This document shows positions 1-9,916 of a stretch of 64,000 nucleotides of DNA, in pieces. A program made the translations under genes and the position numbers. Numbering within the stretch: the first letter of the stretch is position 1; every line of letters begins with the position of its first letter. Location of the stretch: assembly GCA_021234155.1 (NCBI GenBank), contig JAJEKV010000071.1, positions 3,532,483 to 3,596,482 of the forward strand, read 5' to 3'. Origin of the DNA: Isoetes taiwanensis (Eukaryota > Streptophyta > Lycopodiopsida > Isoetales > Isoetaceae). Under the pieces are notes generated by a model that was not told where the DNA came from, searched no databases, and worked only from the letters and a program-made list of their open reading frames with translations.

Positions 1-122
1 AATGCACTCCACAAAAACAACTTGACAAAATAAACAAGGCCCAAACAGAACAACCTATGCAACAATTTGGCAGACTACAAGTGCAACAAAAATCTTGAAG
101 GCATCTAGGCAAAGTTGCATCT

Positions 123-370
123 GCAACAAAAAGTTTCTAAGGCATCCAAGATGCAAAAAGATTAACAAACTTTCTCTCGATTCCAAGGTCCAAAAACATT
201 GTCAACGGTTCACAAATTTCTCACCCATGAGTTGATGCCCACAAGAGCAACAAAAAGTTTCTAAGGCATCCAAGATCCAAAAAGATTAATAAACTTCCTC
301 TCGATTCCAAGGTCCAAAAACATTGTCAACGGTTCACAAATTTCTCACCCATAAGTTGATGCCCACAAGA
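123..370. repeat. 124-bp tandem repeat, two units
   Basis: Two head-to-tail units, 123-246 and 247-370, differ at only a few bases. Directly beyond the second unit, on the minus strand, lies a match to the Pol III B box (GGTTCGAATCT, about 366-376). The repeat could therefore be the body of a tRNA-derived SINE whose head is at about 371-400. The A-box match is poor and the A-to-B spacing is short, so the SINE reading is weak; the tandem repeat itself is plain. Confidence 0.85.
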
Positions 371-1657
371 TTCGAACCTGCACAAGGACGGTGGCCCACT
401 TGCCCGAAGCAATTTGGAAACCCAGGGAAGTTGTCCATATCCATCCATTTTTAAAATGGCATGATAAGCAAATCAGGTCCCAACACTAGCTGCAAAGGGA
501 TTCGTTACCCTGTATGATCAGAGAAAAGCATCCACTCCAAGAGGAGCTCAAATATAAACCAGGTTCCAACTCAAAAATCGCTCTATTTCAGGTCGCAGAT
601 AAATGCAGGCAAACAAAGCTGGGTCCTGATTCATATAGCAAAAGCAGGAGATCATGCCAGGACCAGCTAGATATGCTGATGTTGGACCCCCAACTCCAGC
701 CCAGCCGAACCCAAGCAACCACCAAATGAGGAAGGAATTTAGAATTTTGGAAAAAACTGTCAACAAAGATTATGAATCTGGTAGAGGTGAGGATTGCAGA
801 TTGCTTGAATGCCAGAAAAGCTTGTGAAGTGATGCAGAATTAAGAGGGAGATGATCTATACCAAGTAGAAACTAAAGAAACTGCATAGAGAAGAAGGAGA
901 AATCTAGCTAATGAGAATGACTGACATAGAAAAACTCTGTCCAACAACAAGATTCAGCTCAGAGGAAACGCCGATGAGGAATGCAGAAAGACACAAGGCT
1001 TTTATGGGAGAAAGGCCCAAAGAAAGCTTGCGCTATAGCAGGCTTGTGCCAAAGAAAGCTTGGGTCTAAAAAGAGAGCTGGCGCTAAAACTGGCGTCCCT
1101 ATCCCTAGAATGATGGTTCTCTTCTATATAAGAAGAGAACCATAGCATTGTAGTAGTTGCATAGCATTCCCGCCATTCAGAACTGGTAATCGAATCTATA
1201 GACAAAAACAATTAGATAAAGGACAATGACAGTGAATGAAGAGATAATTTATGAATACAAAACCCTAATGATTGCAATTGATGCAAGAAAGAAAACAGAT
1301 GAAGAAATATCCAAAACTCTAAAAGATGAAGAAAGAACCCATTAATTTGTGCAAAAAGGCTCTGTGTGTTCAATTTCGACAGTTAATTCTATTGTTTTCT
1401 ATAAAAAGCCCAACGTAAGCAAGAGGCTATAATAGAAAAGCTTTACCAAGAGTCATGTTTTTCAGACGATAATCTACAAAAAATCTGGTCCTGAATTGCA
1501 TGTCATTTGTAACCAGAAGAGATACCGTTGAATGTATTAAGGAATAGGAAGGTAAATGATGTGTTACTCACAAGTATTCATCTGAAAGAAAAAAAAAACC
1601 TTGGATCAAAATTTTTTTGAAAAAACAAAAAACACCGAGTCAGAGTTTCGAGAGCCA
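371..1657. other. No recognisable gene
   Basis: AT-rich sequence with only short open frames lacking family resemblance on either strand. I see no intact element, RNA gene or repeat in it. Confidence 0.5.
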
Positions 1658-1735
1658 CCAGAGGTTGAGAGGTCGACCAGATAAGGTCGAAATTAACCAG
1701 AGGTTGAGAGGTCGACCAGATAAGGTCGAAATTAA
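1658..1735. repeat. 39-bp perfect tandem duplication
   Basis: Two identical 39-bp units (1658-1696 and 1697-1735). The unit is a multiple of three and lies in an open frame that repeats RLRGRPDKVEI. That frame has no other sign of being a gene, so the duplication is recent but probably not coding. Confidence 0.9.
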
Positions 1736-2094
1736 GCCCGATGCACTCGCATCAAACATGAAACACCGGCAAAACTACCTTTTACTATCTCAAATCAACC
1801 ATCCACTTAGAAAAAATACCAATGGCCAAATGGTGCACAAACAAACCGGTAAATCAACCATTCAAAATAAGGTAATAAAAATTGACGTGCAAAGATCGCG
1901 CACAAACTATCATCCTATTTCGGCTCTAGTATTATATATAGATAATGTATGGTAGTGGCACTTGGCAACACAATAATAAAAAAAGCTAACCTAAACAAAT
2001 CTGATATGCCATGACAATGACGTTCTATATTTTCTATCTTTTTAAAATAGTTAAAGCTATGATAGGACAATCATATTCTATAGTTTTATATGTT

Positions 2095-2308
2095 GATAAA
2101 TGGGTGAAAATATTTTTACCCTGGTTATTGTGATTCCATCGCCAAAAATTCCATCCCGCGGAATCACAGACCCTTCGGGAACGGGATCCATTCCGGAGGC
2201 CCCGTTATCCGTACCTGACAGTGTCAGGTGTACCTTCTGATTGATCCCAGTCATCCATCTAAAGGGTGCATCCTGACCGTCCATTTTATACCTTCCGGCG
2301 GAATCACC
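2095..2308 (+). repeat. Left inverted repeat of the foldback element
   Basis: Matches the reverse complement of 4062-4230 over nearly its whole length. Shared blocks include the outer GGGTGAAAATA-like edge, a GGTTATTGTGATTCC block, CCGTTATCCGTACC, ACCTGACAG and the inner ATACCTTCCGGCGGAATCAC. Several insertions of tens of bases lengthen the left arm. Confidence 0.85.
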
Positions 2309-2528
2309 TCCGCAAAATACCGCGGGACGGAATCACCGCACTTTTATTCCATGCCTCAGAATCACCATCTGGAATATCTCACTAAAAATTCAAATTTTTC
2401 ACGTACTGTTCTTGTGGGAGGTTTTTCGGCTATGGCGGCTTGCTCCGGCTGGGGTTTCCTTCTTTTCTTGTTCTTGTTTTATTTTTGCTTCTACAGATCA
2501 GGCAGTATCTACAGGTTTTCAATCTTGG

Positions 2529-2906
2529 TTAAATGCTTGCAAGATCCGGCTGTGGAAGGAAATAGGCTGCCCATGCTTGCAGATCCGGGGTCTGGACCAA
2601 GAAGTGCTCCTGTTTCTGGCCATCTTTGCTCCAGATCTTGATGGACGAATCGGCAGAGGCGGTGTAGAGGAATCCGGCAGGGCAGATAGCGATGGAATTA
2701 ATGGCGTCGTCATGGGCGCGGAAGGAATGGAGGCATTTGAGGTCGGAGAGGCGCCATATCTTGATGCTGCGGTCCCAAGAAGCAGAGTAAAGGGTGGATC
2801 CGCGAGGGCAAAGGGCGAGGGCGGATATGGCGTCGTTGTGGGAGATCCAGAAGCTGGATTCATGGCGCCGGACTTGGACGTAGTTCCTGGCCAGGAGGCA
2901 GGCCAC
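2529..2906 (-). pseudogene. JINGUBANG-like WD40 gene fragment
   Basis: A 125-residue open frame on the minus strand. Residues 9-15 (YVQVRRH) lead into two WD40 units: residues 23-51 ending SASWDRSIKIW, and residues 64-92 (AHDDAIN...) ending TASADSSIKIW. This order and wording match my memory of plant JINGUBANG-type seven-bladed WD40 proteins, which have around 400 residues, so only about a quarter of such a protein is present. No start context or upstream exons are visible and the last 25 residues no longer look like WD40. The fragment lies wholly between inverted ends of a DNA element, so I infer gene capture. It is GC-richer than its surroundings. WD40 identity is firm; the JINGUBANG assignment is from memory and needs a database search. 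Confidence 0.75.
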
Positions 2907-3069
2907 GAAAATTTTTTTGAACGTGGGCAGAGTGGCCAGAAGCCTAAATGGAGCAGATTCGGCAGCCTAAGATTGGGGCTTTCAGCATTAGGGTGGATAA
3001 ATTAGAACACGAAGGATGTGTAACAAGCTGAGGCGAAGATTTAATGGCCCGAAGCTGCTTAGGACCTAA

Positions 3070-3294
3070 CTAGGGAAACATAGGGGGCATCAATTGATTC
3101 TTCCCTTGCTGAGCGCCCAGATCTGCTCTCATATCCATGGCCACATTGACTATGGCATCGGAATAAGGACGCTTAGATCCGGTGATGCTTGGCTTAGCCA
3201 GATTTCTGGGTTCTGCAAAAGGAGCCTGCTGTTGCTCCACTACCTTCGAAATCTGAGAATGCCATGCCTTTTGAGCTTCTGTTTGCTGTGTCTG
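3070..3294 (-). pseudogene. Unidentified coding-like fragment in the foldback element
   Basis: A 74-codon open frame on the minus strand ending in a stop (PPMFP*). It is preceded by a possible 3' splice site (TCCACAG) with an upstream in-frame stop, so it looks like a last exon. It is rich in Gln, Ala and Lys (EAQKAWHSQISKVVEQQQ) and I do not recognise the family. It may be a second captured host exon, or chance. Confidence 0.3.
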
Positions 3295-3680
3295 TGGATT
3301 GTTGAAATATTAAGCAGCCCTAAAGTTGTCCCAATTTCTCTACCCACTGATGCCGGTGAGCAACAAACTCTATAAGCTCCTACATAATTTAAGATAGCAC
3401 GAATCGTTACGGTTTTCCACAGAAAAATGTGAAGAATCCATGCAAGCATTGCCAATATTGGCAAGGGGTTCAAATCCCCATCCATAAAATTCTGGGCAGT
3501 GCATAGAATAACAATGGACAGGCACACAAAAAATGGAGTAGCACAAGTTTATATTTTCTTCCAATTCAATCCACCCTGCTTGCTTTTGCAAGCAAATGTA
3601 GCAAGCAAATGTAAGTTATACTTTGAGAATCTGCCGCTCATCTGCAGAAATTGAAAATGGCAAACATTGGGCTTCTCCAG

Positions 3681-4072
3681 GTGATTCCGTCGGGAGGAAT
3701 CCCATCTGGAGTGATTCCATTGGACGGAATCAGAATATGGTGATTCCGCCCCGCAGAAGTGGAAGGGGGTGATTCCACTGGGCAAAATCGCATGGTTGTG
3801 ATTCCATCTGGCGGAATAGCAATGTTGTGATTCTGTCTGGCGGGATACGTAAGTGGTGATTCCATCTCACGGAATCAGACGTTCGTGATTCCGTCTGGCG
3901 GAATAGCAAGGTTGTGATTCCGTCTGGCGGAATAATACGATTGTGATTCCGTCTCGCGGAATAAATAATACAGTTGTGATTCCGTCTGGAGGAATACATG
4001 AGGATGATTCCATCTCGAAAAATAGTAAATTGGTGATTCAATCTGGCGGAATAGCAAAGTTGTGATTCCGCC
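3681..4072. repeat. 29-bp palindromic tandem array, about 14 units
   Basis: Units begin near 3681, 3710, 3740, 3769, 3798, 3827, 3856, 3885, 3914, 3943, 3976, 4005, 4033 and 4062. Typical form: GTGATTCCGTCTGGCGGAAT followed by a variable AGCAAGGTT-like tail. Each unit holds an imperfect palindrome (GATTCCG...CGGAAT). There are no unique spacers of constant length and the repeat core itself drifts. It abuts the right inverted end of the foldback element. Confidence 0.9.
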
Positions 4073-4230
4073 GGAAGGTATAAATGACCTGAAAGCGACC
4101 CTGTCAGGTATGGATAATGGGGGCTCTGGTACGGATAACGGGGTCTCCAGCCTGGTGATTCCGCGGGATGGAATTTTTTGCGAAGGAATCACAATAACCT
4201 GGGTACATTTATTTTCACCCTTGATAAATA
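4062..4230 (-). repeat. Right inverted repeat of the foldback element
   Basis: Reverse-complement partner of 2095-2308. Its inner edge is the last unit of the 29-bp palindromic array, so array and terminal repeat merge, as in modular foldback ends. Confidence 0.85.
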
Positions 4231-4689
4231 GCAAAAACTATGAAGTGACAATGACATTCTATAATTCTATATGTCTATATAAAATGGCTAAAGTAAGCAT
4301 TGAAGTTTTGAAAAGAAGAAACATACCTTATTTATCATTCTTACATTGACGCTTTGCCCACGAAAAAAATACTTCACAACCTCATACAAAATAGGCCCTG
4401 CTATAACAGGGACTCAACCCTTGTATATTTCCTTACATCAAGTTCTGTTTTTGTCTTACATCAAGCTCTAGAAGGGTTCTTGTAGATCGAATGAAGTGGG
4501 GTTGGGACAGTTTCTACGGCATAGGCAATGAGAATAAAGGACTCCATTATTTCCCCCCTTCACTTTTTGCAGGAAAAAATGGGTCATAAGTGCTGTTTTT
4601 TCTTTCGAGAGGCGGGAGAATTCCGTTTTGTCTAATTTTTGGGTCATGAGTGAATTCGACAAGTTGCCAGCTTGGCCAGCCTTTTTGTC

Positions 4690-4905
4690 AATCTAGACGG
4701 CACGATAACAGTCTTATAGGGAACTTCCCCAACACTGCAAATGATTGCCCAGAGGCATATCTGAGCTCTCAGATCTATTATCTCCTGAATGTATGCTCCT
4801 AGTGATCGCACTGAAGCCATGCTCAGTGTCATGTGTAGTAGTGCGTCGAGCCTGACCAAGAGAGCGTAGCATGCTCGGATCTAATCATATGCCAAGCAGC
4901 TCTAG
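4690..4905 (-). mobile_element. Old LINE 3'-end scrap
   Basis: On the minus strand this encodes LLHMTLSMASVRSLGAYIQE and IIDLRAQIC, which aligns with the C-terminus of the LINE at 8636-8735 (LHVTLSTTSRGLLGSYLQE, VMDMRDQLC). The nucleotide match continues upstream through a CATATGAT block. Heavily diverged, no tail or hairpin retained, so much older than the plus-strand LINE downstream. Confidence 0.7.
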
Positions 4906-5089
4906 AAAGTGTGATTAAAGAGAATTTGATTACCTTAAGGAAGGGGAACACGAAAAATTGCACACGATTTTGCAGAGCCTAGAAGTTTTTTGATGCTAGA
5001 GAAATGGTAAGCCTCTTACATGAAAAGACATATATGGCCACAAAAGAAAGTAAGCAATATGCGTTGCATGGTGTTAAATGCTAAGGGGG

Positions 5090-5156
5090 CTCGACATGCA
5101 TGCATTACATGTATGCATGCTATACATGCATTGTGTGCATGCATGCACGCGTGCAT
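5090..5156. repeat. ATGC/TGCA-rich alternating purine-pyrimidine tract
   Basis: About 65 bases dominated by GCATGCATG-type steps. This alternation can adopt Z-DNA or cruciform forms in principle; nothing here shows a function. Confidence 0.7.
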
Positions 5157-5160
5157 ATCA

Positions 5161-7186
5161 AAACCATAGGTTCAGAGTGCAAACTAGCCAGAAATAAACC
5201 ACGCACTCTATAAATGCTATTGGCATACCAACCAAATGCCCTCACACAAGAACAACAACACAATTATATGCAAACTATATATTTTGTGCGCCATTTTTTG
5301 TGCAAGCTATATGCATGAGCACAGTATCACAGCTTGGCACTCGAGCATAATGTCATGGTTCTATTGCGAAGCATTCGCAAGGGACGTTACTATTTTGAGA
5401 TCGCCTTATCTTATATATACTCTTCATTTTCAGTTTTTCTCTCATCGGCGTTCTCTTGAGCTAGCTTCTCTACTCTATTAGATTCCTTCTAGCTTCCCTT
5501 TCTCTTATGCTCCCCTTTCTTTCTGCTCGGTTGGCTCCATAAGTTTTCTCATCCCTTGAAGGACTTGCTTCCTACCCTACCTTATTCTGGAAAACTCTGC
5601 AGTTCGGCTATGGCAAGGCAATAAGATGGCTATGACGGATGTAAAGCGATCGAGAACAACATGTTAGGATCCGGTTCTGCAGTGGTCTGTGCCCTGGTTG
5701 GGTAGGGGTGCTCCTGGTCGGCTTCTTCATGTGCAACTCCTGCCCTGGGTCGATTGGGTGAGCAAGCTTGGTATTTATAGATTTGCTTTCTTGTCTCCAT
5801 GATTTTGCAGGGGATTCTGGATAATCATAAAGCGTAGATCTCGTTCTGGCCGTTCAGTTTTCTATGGTGGTCCAGATTGCTACAAACAGGCATCGAAGGG
5901 TTCTTTTGAGATGGATGATTATCTGATTCTGTATGTTGCGATGCTTTAGGGTCACAGATTCATGGAGCAAGATCCGACAGGATGGCTCTTGGTTTTCCTC
6001 AATTCATTTGCTCAACGTTTTTGCTTGAGTTGCTGGTCGAGGCAGTGTCTTTTCCCAGCCAATTTCGGCTATTCCTTTCCCAACACAGTTATGGAAATCC
6101 TATTGGATCGATTTAGGGCATCGACTCAAGGCGGCGACGATTCTGCAGGGCATACCAAGTTTCGGTTTAGGGAAACGGTAAAACAGTAATAGTTTTTTGT
6201 TGTTATTTTGAGAACAGTAGTTACAAGCTATTGTTGTAAGTATGGCTCTTGGAAATCTTTGCATTCCATAACCCATAGATATTTGTCTCATTCAATGTTG
6301 CTATTGCTATTTTATGCCGTGAATATCCTTCCTTCCTTCCTTCTGCTAACTGTTTATCCGACAACATTATTTTGGAATACAGGTTCAATAGGTCACACAA
6401 CTCCTCAATCAAGAACAATGGTATTTTATGTGCTCTGCTCTATTTTGACTACAGAATCACTTCTCTATGGTTAATCCCCTTAGCACATTGTTCCCTTGAA
6501 GCATATTTTATCTTCTTTTTCCATCCTGGCGAACGACACTATGTGGTAATGTTCTCCTAAGTTGTAAGGTGTATGCCCTTTAAAATGCATTAGTTATCCT
6601 CTCTTTATGGGATGGTTGGATTTTGTATTGACATCGTATTGCATTATTGTACATAAGCATTTTTCCCCGTCATCATAATGAGTTGAATTTTTGCGGTCCC
6701 TTAAGGTTTACGGGTGCATGAACCTTACGGTTGATAGTTTCTCACTATCTCAATAGTCTCATTTTTGGGGTCGGTATATAGGGCATTTTTGCATTTGTAT
6801 AGCGGGTGTTTTTTGCCTTAAAGGTTTTCCATTATGATAGGTGTTAGATGAACATTACATATTAGATGAGCATTACGTTTGTGCATTGACTTGTAATAGA
6901 TCTGTCGCATAACTATCTTGTGGGCATCGTTTGCTATGTTACTCCTTTCTGGTTGGCCCTGTCACGTTTTTTATAGGTTTGGCACTATGCTTTTGACAAT
7001 TTTCACATTTAACTATTGTCAGATTCATTAGCATATTTCGTATGGAGGTGGTAATTGGCATTAAAATATTTATTTTTTGAAAGACATTTGTTTGTCTTGA
7101 GGGTTATGCTTTTATTTTAGCTTCATTGGCTCAATGAACATCTTTATATCTTGTTGGTTCACGTTGGTCTTATGCTTATTTGCCTT
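5161..7186. other. No recognisable gene
   Basis: Sequence is T-rich on the plus strand from about 5400 on, as plant introns and UTRs often are, but no conserved protein, RNA gene or element was found. Short open frames here look like chance. Confidence 0.45.
5410..5422 (+). promoter_or_regulatory. Possible TATA box
   Basis: CTTATATATACTC followed about 30 bases later by a pyrimidine-rich stretch of the kind used for plant transcription starts. No convincing coding exon follows, so it is only a candidate. Confidence 0.2.
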
Positions 7187-8745
7187 TGTCATATCTTCAC
7201 GTTGCGAACTCTGATTGAAGACAGCAGGAACCGCCGTCAGGATCTATATTGTTGCTTTGTGGATTTTGCGAAGGCGTTTGACACTGTGCCTCGGGAAAAA
7301 CTATGGGCAAGACTGCAACAGCTGGGGGTTCCTGTAGATTTGCAGAATGCAGTGTACAGGCTATATGAAAGATGCTCGGGTCGGTTGCAGCAGACAAGCC
7401 AACCATTTGATAGTAGTATCGGGGTTCGTCAGGGATGCCCTCTCTCCCCAACATTGTTTGGGCTTTACATTGATCAATTGGAGAGCTGGCTTGCTGATAA
7501 TGGGGGCGATGGAGCTCACCTTCTCTATCAGATCATCAGACAGTTAATATATGCTGATGATGTGGACCTCCTAGCTTACACACCAGCAGACATGCAACGA
7601 CATCTCGATGCCCTGGACACATTCTGCCAAGCGACTGATATGCGCGTCAACCTGGCCAAGACTAAGGTGGTTTTCATATCATCTTCACGTCAGCCGAGGG
7701 TCCCCTCCTTCAGTTACCAAGGCCAGAATGTGGAAGTTGCATCCACATACAAGTATTTGGGAGTGGAGTTTCCTTCTACTATGCACTGGGACACATCCAT
7801 ACGGCTACGAGTGACGGCAGGCTGGAAGGCACTATATGCAATGCAAAACAATAGTCATAGAGCGGAGTTGTATGATTGGGCCCATCAGTCACACCTGTTC
7901 AAGGTCTTAGTAGAGCCTGTCCTTTTATACGGGGTGGAAGTATGGGGCCCAGTAGTATCACTTGCTACTTGGAATGACTTGGAGCAGGTCCAGAAAGCCT
8001 TCTTAGTACGAGCACTAGGGGTGAAGTCCACAGTCCCATATCAAATTCTACTGCAGGAGACAGGATTCTTGCCTCTTCAGAGGGCGGCCCTTGATCGCCA
8101 CATTGTCTATTTTCAGAAGGTGGTCAATATGGACGATGCTCGTCTCCCTAAACTAGCTTATATCATGGCAATGGGGCCGCAGCGCCTCAAGGCCTGCTGG
8201 AGGGAAAAGAGAGCTCAATGGTTGGCTAGATGGAATGTGCAGGAGCACAGGTGCATACATATGCAAACAGAGGCAGATCGCCATAGCTTGAGGCAATATC
8301 TTGACGCTTGCTTCCTCAGCAAGCTTTGGGATGCCAATGCCCTTGAACATGTCAAGACAAAGACACTATCGGCCACATAAATCCCACATTGGAACGAGGC
8401 CCCCAATGCTACCTGCGTACCCACTTGCCCATGAAAAGGCGCAGACTCATTGCCTCCATTCGCACAGGGGCACATCATCTTCGAATTGAGACGGGCAGAT
8501 GGATTGGTGAGCCACGACAGGACAGGCTCTGTCAATGCTACCAAATGGGAGTCATTGAGGATGAATCTCATACCCTTCAAAGTTGCCCAGCATATGATCA
8601 AATTCGGACGCGCTATGCTGAGTTGGTCAGGCCTGGCCAGCCATTACATGTGACATTGAGCACAACATCCCGCGGGTTGCTGGGATCATACCTTCAGGAG
8701 GTTATGGACATGCGAGATCAGCTATGTCCTCAGGCACACACTTGA
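7187..8745 (+). pseudogene. LINE reverse transcriptase, partial and frameshifted
   Basis: The first frame, open to 8380, carries the reverse transcriptase: FVDFAKAFDTV (first catalytic Asp), GVRQGCPLSPTLFGLYID, then LIYADDVDLLAY with the YADD catalytic pair, and TYKYLGV of the thumb-side region. The frame ends at 8380, and the reading continues in another frame at 8389-8745. That second part holds a zinc-binding motif C-x-C-x10-H-x4-C (RLCQCYQMG...ESHTLQSCPAY), as in zf-RVT domains behind plant LINE polymerases, and ends in LCPQAHT. One frameshift near 8350-8390 and loss of the 5' part make it inactive. The enzyme would copy LINE RNA at a nicked target. RT identity is certain; the clade is not assigned. 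Confidence 0.92.
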
Positions 8746-8791
8746 CATGTATATATACATTGATGTATACTTGTACAGTTTGACAGCATTC

Positions 8792-8860
8792 TTATTACTG
8801 CCACGGTTTTTCCCTCGAAAACCCTTCGGGGCGGGGGTTTTTTAACCCGGACAGTAATAA
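8792..8860 (+). other. LINE 3' UTR stem-loop
   Basis: TTATTACTG (8792-8800) pairs with CAGTAATAA (8852-8860). The loop contains a second complementary pair of C- and G-rich runs. The minus-strand LINE at 22619-22688 shows the same arrangement with a different outer stem still able to pair, partly by G-U. A conserved 3' hairpin would fit a template-recognition signal for the reverse transcriptase. Confidence 0.65.
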
Positions 8861-8919
8861 GTTTGCTGCGCTCCTTGTGGGTCCCATAGGCCGATTGGCC
8901 TCAGTGGACGATAAAAAAT

Positions 8920-8946
8920 CATTCTCATTCTCATTCTCATTCTCAT
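8920..8946 (+). repeat. (ATTCTC)n LINE tail
   Basis: About four and a half copies of a hexamer end the LINE where a poly(A) tail would be expected. Confidence 0.85.
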
Positions 8947-9916
8947 ATTATACTCTTGAGCATCTTTGCTTCTTGAATTTGGACCAGTGTTACTTTGCCA
9001 TTGATGTTTTTAACCGCTTGGGGTTCCTTATTGTCTAGGACATCCAGTGCTAATAGCATCTTGATATACGTTTTTGTTGAGGGTTACAATTACAGTTTTT
9101 TGCACCTTCATCCGACTGGCTTGTTCATGGCTATGATTTGTTCTATGCTTTTATGTACAAATGTATGGTCTAGCCGTATAGCTCTCTTCTCCAGCTTGTT
9201 CTCGTCCCCTTGTATTTGAGTCATTTTGTCTTGCGTAATTTCCTGCTATCTAGTGTTTTCATCTCAGGTGCCCCCTTGGCCTATCATTCTTTCTAACTCT
9301 TGGTACTATGATAGCCCATTTTCTCTCTTTTAATCTCATTTGTTGGGGTTCCTCCCTTGAATTCATTAGTTCTCCCTTTTCTTCCTTATTGCTTCCTCGT
9401 TGGTCTTGATTCCTCTTCGTCTTTTATTCCTCTTTCTTCTATTGTCCCTGCCTAGATTCCATCTGTATGTTCTGGCTTTATTACTGCTATCTTTATTTTA
9501 TCAATTTTTGAGTCTAGTTTGCTCTCTCCCTCTAATTTTTGCTCCATCTCTTGCTTCATCTATGCCCCCTTATTTTCAGGTTTCTTTTAATACCATACCA
9601 CAAATATTCTGCCGGTGACTTCTTTTTTGACGTATTTGGTCCCTTTAGTTTTCTTTATCCTCTTTTTTGCTCCATGATCACATTAGTGATAAGTTTTCAG
9701 CTTTATAAGTCTATGTTGCAATCATGAGAAGCAGTGGCAGTGATTGCATTTTGAATGCAAGTGAGCAGACAGTGATCCTAGTGAACTCACAAGTTGCTGA
9801 ATGTTGTAACCTATGCTGCATGAAGACTTAAACAATTCAATGTGTCTGCCTATGAGAAGCAGTGGCAGTGGGCCAGACAATCTTGAGAATTATCTAATTA
9901 CCTAGGGTACAGCAGT
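8947..9916. other. T-rich region without gene
   Basis: Strongly pyrimidine-rich on the plus strand, especially 9230-9700. A 19-bp exact direct repeat (ATGAGAAGCAGTGGCAGTG) occurs at 9724-9742 and 9852-9870, with no similarity beyond it. No coding sequence recognised. Confidence 0.5.

Larger units (their letters stand above)
2095..4230. mobile_element. Foldback-type DNA element carrying captured gene sequence
   Basis: About 2.1 kb bounded by long imperfect inverted repeats (2095-2308 against 4062-4230). The ends contain smaller internal palindromes of the form GTGATTCC...GGAATCAC. Inside are an antisense WD40 gene fragment (2529-2906), a second coding-like fragment (3070-3294) and, next to the right end, a tandem array of 29-bp palindromic units (3681-4072). 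No transposase is visible, so the element would be non-autonomous. Long modular inverted ends with tandem subrepeats are typical of foldback elements; carriage of host gene pieces is known for Pack-type DNA transposons. The exact outer boundary is uncertain because roughly 45-bp direct repeats (about 2012-2060, about 2062-2100 and 4246-4293) surround it. Confidence 0.7.
7187..8946 (+). mobile_element. 5'-truncated LINE with simple-repeat tail
   Basis: Non-LTR retrotransposon remnant of about 1.76 kb. It opens partway into the reverse transcriptase (HIFTLRTLIEDSR), continues through the catalytic region and a C-terminal zinc motif, then a 3' UTR with a hairpin (8792-8860) and a (ATTCTC)n tail (8920-8946) instead of poly(A). 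Endonuclease and any ORF1 are missing, as expected for 5' truncation during target-primed reverse transcription. Related copies lie at 22528-23683 and 43208-44385 (minus strand) and an older scrap at 4690-4905. I did not find a target-site duplication. Confidence 0.9.

Noticed and set aside
2412-3005. 197-codon plus-strand frame
   Set aside because: It is the antisense shadow of the WD40 fragment; the minus strand carries the conserved motifs.
3440-3485. tRNA T-arm (GGGGTTCAAATCCCC at 3465-3479)
   Set aside because: No matching acceptor, D or anticodon arm could be found upstream; a chance palindrome or a SINE trace.
3681-4072. CRISPR-like array of 29-bp repeats
   Set aside because: There are no constant repeats alternating with unique spacers; the 29-bp unit is itself the period and drifts along the array. 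The context is a plant foldback element.
5090-5156. Regulatory Z-DNA element
   Set aside because: Alternating purine-pyrimidine tracts are common, and nothing nearby suggests a regulated gene.
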